Positions 13,601 through 25,600 of a stretch of 64,000 bases of DNA are shown here, piece by piece (positions within the stretch are counted from its first letter, which is position 1; each line of letters opens with the position of its first letter). The DNA lies in the NCBI GenBank assembly GCA_032622095.1, contig CP136069.1, positions 169,626,394 to 169,690,393 of the forward strand, read 5' to 3'. The DNA comes from Siphonodentalium dalli (taxonomy: Eukaryota > Mollusca > Scaphopoda > Gadilida > Siphonodentaliidae). The translations under genes were made by a program, and so were the position numbers. Below the pieces are notes generated by a model. The model was not told where the DNA came from, made no database searches, and saw only the letters and a list, made by a program, of their open reading frames with translations.

Positions 13601-16600
13601 TATTAATCAAAGCTGTCATTCCAAACAGATTTTGTTAACACTGCCATTTCATTTATTACTTTATAATCAATGGGACTTCTATATGGTGTTAAGTAAACAT
13701 TCTGTGATTGCTGGCACCTTCCTCATTTCATAGAGCTCTGAGTTTCTGCTGTTTGCATGTTCTTGATTTTAAAATGATTTAAACGAAATTTGGTTGAGTC
13801 ACCCACCCTGGTGGATGTTAAAATCTATTTTTTTGTTTTGTTTTGTTTTGTTGAATTGAACAAGGAGTTCAATGTAAAAGGATTTTTTTAGTTCAATCTA
13901 AAAAAAAATTATTTTTTTTAAGAGTGGTGTCCCTGGCCACGCCCACATTTGACCCAGTGACCTCATTTGAACAAATCTGAACCCCAGTCACCCAAGGATC
14001 CTTCATACCAAATATTAACCCATTTGGCCTGATGGTATTTGAGAAGATGTTTAAAAGAATTACTATGGAGGGAAAGAGTTATGGCCCTGGCTTTGCAACT
14101 ATTTGACCCAGTGACCTCATTTGAACAAATCTGAATGTGAGTCACCTAGGGAACATCCACACCAAATATGAACTCAATCGGTCCATTGGTTCCAGAGGAG
14201 AAGATGTTCAAAGAATTGTTGACGGATGGACGGACGAGTGATGACTATAGCTACACCGGACTATAGCTACACCGGAGACTATGTCTTAGGTGAGCTAATG
14301 ACCAATTGAACTTAATTATTACAAACAACCTCTGAAATTTATTTTATAAAAGGACATCAGTTGAATTCAAATTTATTGAACGAATTGCAACAATTTAATC
14401 AAACAACAATTTGAAGATTAAATTTCTCAATTGAAAATAGTTCAGGAGCCTCGTTCTGATTCAGAGACGCATGATCTGGAATGGATCACGATACTATCAT
14501 GATCCGATTTATCGGAAAACCATCACTAAACGATAGTGGTATTTAGTAAAAATAATGACAGTCATATAATAAAAGACAATTCATGTCATTGGTACCAGAA
14601 TAATAGTAGTGTTTTGTTTAACCAATGAACAATTTAATATCTTTTCAAAATTTTCTGATCACATATTTATTTTAAAAAATTGATACATACCCATCATTCA
14701 TTGATACATACCCATCGTTCATTGAGCAAACTTCTTCTATCAGCATAGCTTTCTCTCCTCTCGAGGAATGCGAAACACACTTCTCAACAACATTACTGAA
14801 ACATATGTAACAAAAGTTATAACTCATCAATGTGTTAACTAACCCTTCCATGACTGGAGCTGCCTGAAGTTTTCTGAAAACCCTCTGCCAATGCATTTTC
14901 TCTTATATGTGATTCTCCCATAGGGAGACTTGCATATATAAGAGAATGCATTGGCCAAACAATATTTACCTTGACCACGTAAGCCAGTACATTCTCTTAC
15001 ATATGCGAGGCTCCCTACTAACATGTATAAGAGAATGCACTGGCACAGGATCTTTAATGCTGCATCAGCGCAGCTCCGTCATGAAAGTGTTAACATCTTA
15101 TTTTTAACATCTTTCAAAAACACTGCAACAGAACATCATAGTTAAGATATTTGCAAGCAACAGTAAAGATGTATTGTGGGGTCCCGACTTCTCCATTATC
15201 AGAAATATTTAAAGATTAATATCAGAGACGACCACTAATAGTCAACAATTTATATTGCCTAACATATCTTTTTTTTATTTACTTTTTCATTGTTATAATA
15301 TTAACAGGTTTAGAAGGACAGTATTAATTGTCCAGAAGAAAACAAAACTAGGGTTGCAACAATCCACTTGGTCACGATATGATACAAATCACGATACATG
15401 ATCAACGATACGATACATATCAGAATACACTAAATTAGTGTTTCCAAATGGATACCGCCTGAATGATCAGAAACAACAATTTTAGAACTGGAGATAGATT
15501 GTTGAATATGTACATGTGTATACATGTAAACTTGACAGATAAATAATTGAAGGTTTTTCTTTTTTACACTAACCCCATCTTCAGACATTAATTTGGTTCT
15601 TGTATCGAGAAACACATGACGCGATACTTTACAGCCCTAAACAAAACATGAATAATTATGTTCCTTTTTCAGCTAGTTGATAATTTTGCACGGATCGGAG
15701 ATTAAAAACATTTTTCATGGCAATGAATAAATATTTAACTACTAAGTTTTGAAAATCATCCCATGTGCTAGTACTAATTTAAGTTCACATCACGTTTTTA
15801 GATTAATAAGCTACTCATGGTCCTAAGTAGAGTTAATATTATATTTAGTGGTTGTCTCTAACCCACTGAATCCTGATTTGTCTCGGCGTGGTAAGCATGT
15901 TGAAAATTGCCTATTTATGATATAGCCCATTTCAAACACAAGTGATGTCCATACGCAATAGCCACCATAAGCCACTCACTCACCTTGCAAACTTGTGTTG
16001 ACTGAGTAAGACAACTTTCCCTCTAATCTGGTTTACGATCTTACTCTTGTCCTCGGGTCGGCCATGTTCCAAAACGTGTTGAATAACATAGTTCCCATAC
16101 TGATCCTGAACCAATCGCTCCACATGATCATGTAGCTCGTCCAAAATGGGCGTCGTTTGTTCGCCAGTGCAATGTTCGAGAATCCGCTGAATCACTCTGC
16201 AGCCATAAGGATGCGTCGAAAGGGTGTATACCTAAAGATAAAAGGGTGCATACCTAAAGATAAAAGGGTGTATAACTAAAGATAAAAGGGTGTATACCTA
16301 AAGATAAAAGTTTACCTAAGGCCAGATCAACAAAAACAGTTTTCTATACTCAATACTCATTGACAAGTAGTTCCCTTAGGAAATGATCAGATAATAAGTG
16401 GTTGTTTGTTGGAATTTAGGTAAACATTACCCACTAATGAATATGAATACTTCGGTACTTGTATCAGCTGTCGTCTGCTCATATATCCTAAACATACCTC
16501 CAAATAAAACAAGAGGTTGCACCACGTTACGGGGATACCCCATGGTGAAAATTAGTGATGTTCCGATAATCGGAATCGGTCAATAATAGTCCATCGGATA

Positions 16601-19600
16601 TTAATCGTACCCCGCAGTTGAACATCGCCTTTTACCGGTTGTCAAACAAACAAAAACATTCTAGTATCTAAGAGCTGTATGCATGCTTTAATAAACATAC
16701 ACAATACAACCATAGTATTGAAAGTAAAACGCAGTTGTAACAACCTAAAAAGAAGATATTGGCATCATCCAAACAGTCTGGTATGATTATATATATAAAG
16801 CATGGCAATACACCTGTCCGATATATCCCGTGTAATATGAAGTTATTGGTTCAAATGCGTGGATACGAAATAGATTCAACAACTGACCTCATTACAATGC
16901 ACATGTAGTTTCCGGTTGAGCACGTGCCATGCTGTGACGTCACATGCTATGTCAATAATTTGAAGCACGCACTGAATGAATTAGTACAGTCGCGATCAGA
17001 ACTGTCTTCAATAATGACCAACGTGAGGAAGGGCATAATTAGCTTTTTCGTCTGTAAGGGACAATATGGTGAAGTAGTCCCAAATTGCATGTGTTTTTGT
17101 CGATCCGCGAGTCGCCATTGTTATAATGTTGCTCTCATTATAAGTTACAGCGTATGCTATGAAATATGCTTAGCTCCACGTTGAACTCTTGAGGCGGTCT
17201 AGCAAAACAAAATTTGAGTAGGCGGAACTATAAAAGCTTACCAGTTATTAAAAGACAAAAGGTGTGACCAATGGGAATTTGGGAAATCTCAGAAAAATAT
17301 GACACCAATTATTATCCATCATTCTAAATTTAGTTAATAATCATCGTATTCCATACATTGTCGCAAATAACAAGTATTCAATCAAGACCTTTATACCGCG
17401 TGCAGGTTGATAATGTTACTGATTCGGCACCTTTGATCTCTTTGTCAAAACAACTACCGGCATACATCAAAGGCAACGCACAACTGACGTTGGCAGAAAT
17501 ACTATATAATATATATATGTTTATGTATTTGGCTTTGAAACTATACTGGGATATGGAGTGCAATGGGTGTATATAGGTCCATTATGGGAACAAACGCACA
17601 AAATATATAAACATCGGAATCGGAATCTGAAATCGGCCGATTGTGCCTCCAGTTATCGGAAATCGGTCCGATGGGCTTTTTCATTATCGGAACATAACTT
17701 GTGAAAATTGAAATATTGGCAGGTTGGAAACCAAATTGTGAAAAAAAATGTGATGAACAAATTACAGGTTTATTCAGGGCTGCTGGTCATCACATTCACC
17801 ATGAACATCACATTCACCATGAACATCACATTCACCATCAATATCTAGCTAAAATACTTGTGTACCTGATTTAGTCGATGACCAATACCAGAAATATCAA
17901 AAGTGAGCTATGAATAGCTGTACAAACCTGTCCTTTGAAAGCATCGATAATAAACTGCAGATGCTTGGGGTCCACGCATTCTATGCATTTCTGTACAACG
18001 TGGTTTCCATTCTGATCCTTTACACATTTCAAAACATGGCCGTCAAGTTCTTTGACAATCTCCACCTGTGAACATAAATGATTTCACGTAATTATCATAT
18101 CTTTGTAGCGCTTTCACTAAACAATAACAGAACAAGGACAAAGTAGCAACATTATAATCTCAGGTGGGGGATGTATAGAGTTAAAATATTACTTTTCTTG
18201 TGTATCCAGTATCCATCCTGATGATATACAACTGTATAGGCCTGAGATATGGTGCTGGACATTTATAAAATGAGGTCCACAGAGGGTGAATTTAGTGACG
18301 CTACCCCACACAGCAGGCTAGCATAACTAAATTCACCCTCTGTGGACCTCATTCTGATTTTGCCTAATCTTCTCTGGAAAGTATCTTTATTATCAAATTA
18401 ACATGTTTTTTAGTTTCTTTAGAAACTTCTTCACAAAGATCATTTTTTAGTTTAGTTTCTCTATATCCCAAAATTGGCAAATGACACATTGCATAATCAA
18501 GGTGCCCAATGGATGCACAACATAATACTCACAATCTGGGAACTTAAATCAGAGTTTAACAGAGGAGGCCATGCAGAAAGAGGTCCCCAGAGGATAAATT
18601 TGGTGATGCCAGCCCATGGTGTGAGGTAGAATCACTAAATTCACCGTCTGGTGACTTCATTCTACACTGTTTCCAGGCTTCTATTTACTTTAACATTTAC
18701 CTGCATGTCGGCTGGAATTGATTCGAGAGCTTTTTGTATGACTCTGCAGCCATACATTTGCAGGGCCAAGGGTAGGACATGGCCCCGCACTCTCTGTGCT
18801 AACGTCTGCTTCTGGTCAGAAGAGCCAAACTCGAAGAATTTCTGTATGACATAGTTGCCGAAAACGTCTGTCATCAGACTATAAGCTGCTGTGATAATTT
18901 CATTGAAGACCATCACTTTCTCTTGTTGGGTCGCTCGCTCTAACTTCTGCTGGATAAACCTGATATATGGTAAAGAAATGTTAGCAATAGAATGGTGCAG
19001 ACTGGAAAAATTTCTCGTTACCTCTGAACAATCCATATGCACTAATCTGATAGCCGGATAAAGATTATAATGAGTCGAGTCATTAATTCATTACGATTAC
19101 CATGTGTTTAACATCGTTCATAGAGCACATGAGCATATATTAAGCTCATCCATGGCTCAAATTCATTCATTTGTTGCATATATTCTGTTGAGTATAATAG
19201 GAGATGGTCCATTAAATGGTAGGATTTAGTGTAGTCCCCTTTTAATAAACCTACCTAGTCTGCCGGTTTAGTTCACAAGAATTAATATGCCTATTACAAT
19301 AAAGAAAGTGAATACATATGTGACCCGCCATATCAAATCCAGTCGGAAGTCGGAATTTTGTTACCCTGTGCCAATGCATTCTCTTATATATGCGAGTCGA
19401 CCATAGGTCGCCTCGCATATATAAGAGAATGCATTGGACTAACAATTTTTTACAATTTTAATAATTTTTTCTTGTATTCTTTAACAATTTTATAATTTCA
19501 CCCATACAGAGCCCCAGACAAACATGAGCAGACGACACTCTTCTATGTGCTTCTATATATGTGTGGGGCTCCCTGCAGGGTAATGGATGTTTTTTTTATT

Positions 19601-22600
19601 TTATGTCCCAACGAGAGGCCGATCACGATCACGATCGGCAGATGTTTAACCCATACCTTGGCGATAGCGATCTTTTTATGAGTGCAAGAATTTCAACAAT
19701 TCACAGCGTACTATTATTTATTAGTTTCATAGTGGAATCAGACATATTGAGCAACTTGCTCATTTAAACACAATAGGAACATGGATATGACATTCGATTT
19801 CAACCTATTCGGTCACTCCAACAGAGATACATGTATGTGTGATAGATTGATAAAGATAATTATACCCAAACACAGTCAGACAGATGCACCATAGCTGTTA
19901 AAGATATAATTGTTACAATATTAACATCATAATAACTCTATTTACTTCTGTAACAATGGAACCTGAGTCATAACAGATTATGTTGTTGTGTTAGCTGCAT
20001 AGTAAAAGTTATGGGATGATTGAGATTAGAGACCAACAAACACCTGAACATCTATATAAGTGAGGGGTGAATAGACCTTGATATTAAATATGATTGATAA
20101 TGGTCGGATATAAAATAGAGTCATAACATTGGATCGCGTACAGTATACATGTACCTATGGTTAATTTTATTCTAAGCTGATCATTGGAAAGATACAATGT
20201 CTGTAACAGCAGAAATATTATTAAATATTGGGTTAATATTCTCAAAACCATTCAATCAATACCAAAATCTATACACATGAAGAATGTGTCACAATCAACC
20301 TGAATGAGATTATAAAAGTGATTGGGTGAGAAATATTTGACCAAAAAGTCAGCTTCAAGAATACCAGAACCATTATTATTATCCTGCAGCCCAAATGCAA
20401 TAGAGGGAATTTCAAAATAAGATATATCCTCAAATGATGAATATTCAATTGGTGGCTTATAATTAATAGAAATTCTCAGTGAACCTGGCCTAATGCGAAA
20501 GAGATAATTTAAAATCTGCGTATCAGATATGATGTGTCTATGGAATAGGTTAATTTTAATCCTGAAATACATGCAAGTGAAAAGTGGATCACGATCAACC
20601 TGGACATAGAATAGGAGAATGAACATATGATGTGTGGAGAGTGTTAATCATTTTCAATGACATCATATGATGGAACTAATGTGTGGATAAATTTTTTTCT
20701 CAAGATAAGACAACAGTGTCTCTGTAAACAACAATTCTCTAAACAGCCATGCCCCAGAACATCCTTCACATGGACAATGGACTATTTGTATTAATGCCAT
20801 GAACATGTTTCAACAGGTTGGGTTAAATTACTATTGGACACAAACTGGAGTAAAGTATCATCAATCACTTAAATTTGACAGCTCTGGGAGCAGCAGTGGT
20901 TTAGCAAAGGCTATCCAGTGTCATTTTCTGATCCCAATAAAGCAGATTACTGTGTAAAGTTGTTTGTCTTAAATTCTCACAGGGCATATACAATAGGTAG
21001 TAAATTACTTGAATTATAAAGGGCCATAAGGCCAGACCAATTTAATTACTTGTTTTACGAACGACTGGGAAAAAAATATGTAGATGCAGGAGGGAATATA
21101 AAAAAAAATAATATTCCTAAAAAAAAATCAGAAATGACCGATATACATCCCATAGCTTCTAAATAATGTAATAAGTAGTGAATAAGGTAAACAAACTTTA
21201 TTCAATAAGAAATAACTCAAAACAAAACAGATATACATGTAATTATCCATGTCTTCTAGCTTGTGGTACTGTGACTTGGGAAGACCTGAGTTAATTGGTA
21301 ATTAATATGTTTTGTTCTGTGGGTGTTCTGAAAGTTGCTAGTAACTTGCTACTGAAAGATGTTTACCATATTGTACAATACATGCATGTTGGTGGGTACA
21401 TTATATGGTGGATAATGAGTTTGGATACGGTAAACACACTGATAGATACCACTTGCATATCAGACCCATAGAAGAATATGCGCTCGTATTAATTGACATA
21501 TCTGAAACCCATGATAAAATCGGCAATATCTCATCGATCCTCGTATATATTTTTATATATTGGAACATCTCAGGGATTTTGATGTTTCTGGACAAGAGTT
21601 TGTCATGGTGTGGGGTCATCCACCACAATACATCCACCAGAGTTTTTATCACAAGTTTTCCTATGGTGTGGACGTTTTCAGGTATAAATGAATAGTGTTT
21701 TTGTTTGAACAGTTCGATGACATCGTTGTGTAGATCAAAATCTCTTCTGTTTATTTTGAATTCGACTTTATCTGGGTAACAAGAGTCACTTCGTGCCGAC
21801 ATCATTACATCGAATGCATCCAAAGTCTTCTTAGAAACTGACACACCATCACCAACTGACAGCTTTGAGACGTGGAGAATGATGCATGATGCGCCAAATC
21901 GGGAAACAATATTGAGGGGGGTGTTTGGCTGAACTTCGTGGCCATCAGTTGAGTCACTAGCGTTTTTAACCGTGATTTTATCCACTTTAAAGTCATCGCC
22001 CACCTCACTAAATGTCACGGATACTACATCAGAAAGACTCAATTGAACTAGCTTTTGCTTCAGCGTCCGTTGCGTGTCTGTTAGTATTTTTAAGCTGAAG
22101 TAATCTGCAGTCGCCATTCTATTTCGGACATGTTTCACTAACAACGGAAGTTATGCACGCTGACAGATGTAAACAAAAGGTCACGGAACCGGAACGCATA
22201 ACTCGGAAGGCCGGAATACGGAGCGTTATAATCCGGAATACACAACTCGTAGGCGGAACGAAATCACTAAAATCCGGAAAACGTAATTTTTTCTCTGGGA
22301 AGAAAAGTGTATTATTTTTATTCGGTTTTGGCGGAAAAAGCTATCGGCGGTGTTCGTAAAACAAGTAATTAAATTGGTCACGCCTAACTCTGTTAAAATA
22401 TATCGGATCAAACCCAAATTTGAACTTGATCTGTATTTCGGGGTGAGGACCACATGTACCAAATTTGGTGTAGATCAGATGAAAAATGTTTTGAGTCATA
22501 GCAGCTTACGTGAGTTCTAAGTAAATATAAGTTTGAAAAGGGTTAATTAAACGATACCAAAAACCATACAGATAAAGAACGTGCTAAGAAAAACCTTGGT

Positions 22601-25600
22601 AAGAAATATGAGGCATATCAGAAGAAAACAGTTTGACTTAGATGGATCAGATAGCTTTTGTGTGCAGGGTTAATTATTTTCTAAACCGATCAACCAAAAA
22701 CTATACAGGTGAGGGGTGTGTCATTATAAACCTACATATCAGATATGAAAACAATCGGACAAAAAATACTTTGGTTACAGCATCGGATAGCTCATGCCTA
22801 TGTGCGGATGCAAAGTGTTAATAATTTCTAAACCGATTAACCGATCGATACCAAAAATGAAAGTGTCAATGACACTGTAGCTCAACTTAGGTAGGCGAAT
22901 AATTTAATGGTTGACAGTAAATGGAGGAATAGGAAAGGTGCTAATTGAAATGTCTAACCTGCGCCAAAGGATTTAGTGATGCAAAGAGTAAAATACAAGA
23001 TGGCTGCTGGTGGCCATTTTTTTTGGCCAATTGACCCCAAAAGGACTCGTTCCCATCTACGTATAATTGTTAACATCCATGACAAATTTTATGAAGATCT
23101 GACCAAAGCTATGACCTACAAATTTCATGATGATCAGACGAACAGTACGACCTGTAGACCGCGCCAATGGATTGAATTTTGAAATCCAAGATGGCCGCTG
23201 GCAGCCATGTTTTTTGGCCGAATGACCCCACAATGATTCGTTCCCATCTACATGTCAATGTCAACATTCATGACAAATTTCATAAAGATTAGACCAAAGG
23301 TACAACCTGTAGCCCGTGCCAAAGGATTTAGTCATGCAAAGAGTAAAATCCAAGATGGCCATGTTTTTTGGCCGAACGACTCCAAAATTACTCGTTCCCA
23401 TCTACATGTCAGTGTTAACATCCATGACAAATTTAATAAAGATCAGACCAAAGGTATGACCTGTAGCCCATGCCAAAGGATTTAGTCATGCAAAGAGTAA
23501 AATGCTGGTGGCCATGTTTTTTGACCGAATGACCCCAAAACGACTCGTTCCCATCTACATGTCATTGTTATAATTCATGACAAATTTCATGACCATCTGA
23601 CCAAAGCTACGACCTGTAGCCCGCACCAAAGGATTTAGTCATGCAAAGAGTAAAATCCAAGATGGCTGCTGGCGGCCATGTTTTTTGACCGAATGACCCC
23701 AAAACGACTCGATCCCATCTACATGTCATTGTTATCATTCATGACAAATTTCATGATGATCAGACGAACAGTACAACCTGTAGCCCGCGCCAATGGATTG
23801 AATTTTGAAATCCAAGATGGCCGCCAGCGGCCATGTTTTTTGGCCGAATGACCCCACAATGATTCGTTCCCATCTACATGTCAATGTCAACGTTCATGAC
23901 AAATTTTATAAAGATTAGACCAAAGGCAACCTATAGCCCGCGCCAAAGGATTTAGTCATGCAAAGAGTAAAATCCAAGATGGCTGCTGGCGGCCATGTTT
24001 TTTGGCCGAACGACTCCAAAATCACTCGTTCCCATCTACATGTCAGTGTTAACATCCATGACAAATTTCATAAACTTCCGATCAACACAACGACCTGTAG
24101 CCCGCGCCAAAGGATTTAGTCATGCAAAGAGTAAAATCCAAGATGGCTGCTGGCAGCCATGTTTTTTGGCCGTACAACCCCAAAATCACTCGTTCCCATC
24201 TACATGTCATTATTAACATCAATGACAAATTTCATGATGATCAGACGAACAGTATGACCTGTAGCCTGCGCCAATGGATTGAATCTTGAAATCCAAGATG
24301 GCTGCCAGCGGCCATGTTTTTTGGCCGAATGACCCCAAAATGACTCGTTCCCATCTACATGTCAATGTCAACATTCATGACAAATCTCATAAAGATCAGA
24401 CCAAAGGTACGACCTGTAGCCCGCGCCAAATGATTTAGTCATGCAAATAGTAAAATCCAAGATGGCTGCTGGCGGCCATGTTTTTCAGCCAAACGACCCC
24501 AAAATCACTCGTTCTCATCTACATGTCATTGTTAACATCCAAGACAAATTTCATGATGTTCCGATCAAAACTACTACCTGTAGCCCGCGCCAAAGGATTT
24601 AGTCATGCAAAGAGTAAAATCCAAGATGGCTGCTGGCGGCCATGTTTATTGGCCGAACGACCCCAAAATGACTCGTTCCCATCTACATGTCAATATTAAC
24701 ATCCATGACAAATTTCATGATGATCAGGCGAACAGTACGATCTGTAGCCCGCGCCAATGGATTGTATCTTGAAATCCAAGATGGCTGCCAGCGGCCATGT
24801 TTTTTGGCCGAATGACCCCAAAATGACTCGTTCCCATCTACATGTCAATGTCAACATTCATGACAAATTTCATAAAGATTAGACCAAAGGTACGACCTGT
24901 AGCCCGGGCCAAAGGATTTAGTCATGCAAAGAGTAAAATCCAAGATGGCTGCCATGTTTTTTGGCCGAACAACTCCAAAATCACTCGTTCCCATCTACAT
25001 GACAGTGTTAACATCCATGACAAATTTCATAAACTTCCGACCAAAACAACGACCTGTAGCCCGCGCCAAAGGATTTAGTCATGCAAAGAGTAAAATCCAA
25101 GATTGCTGTTGGCAGCCATGTTTTTTGGCCGAACGACCCCAAAATCACTCGTTCCCATCTACATGTCATTATTAACATCAGTGACAAATTTCATGATGAT
25201 CAGATGAACAGTACGACCTGTAGGCCGCGCCAATGGATTGAATCTTGAAATCCAAGATGGCTGCCAGTGGCCATGTTTTTTGGCCGAATGACCCCAAAAT
25301 GACTCGTTCCCATCTACATGTCAATGTCAACATTCATGACAAATTTCATGAAGATCAGACCAAAGGTACAACCTGTAGCCCGCGCCAAAGGAAATTGTTG
25401 ACGGACACACGGACGACGGACGCCAAACCATGGCAATAGCTCAAACTTACAAAAGTAAGTTGAGCTAACTATACATGTGAGGAGTGTGTCATCATAAACA
25501 TGCACATAAAATTTTAACAAGATCCGATAAAAAATATTCAAGTAAATGAATCGGATAGCAAGTGTCTACGAACGGTGATAAAATTGTGATTAAATTAGAC

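Noticed and set aside
14437-14527. Possible hAT right end (inverse TAGTGATGGTTTTCCGATAA)
   Set aside because: No matching left end or 8-bp duplication could be found. Left as an unproven remnant.
23252-25439. Multiple plus-strand ORFs with [17 protein letters not shown]
   Set aside because: Shadows of the ~160-bp monomers. Frames break at each monomer and the peptides have no protein character.
22853-25469. CRISPR-like regular array
   Set aside because: Units are ~160 bp with no short repeat/unique spacer alternation, and the DNA is animal.
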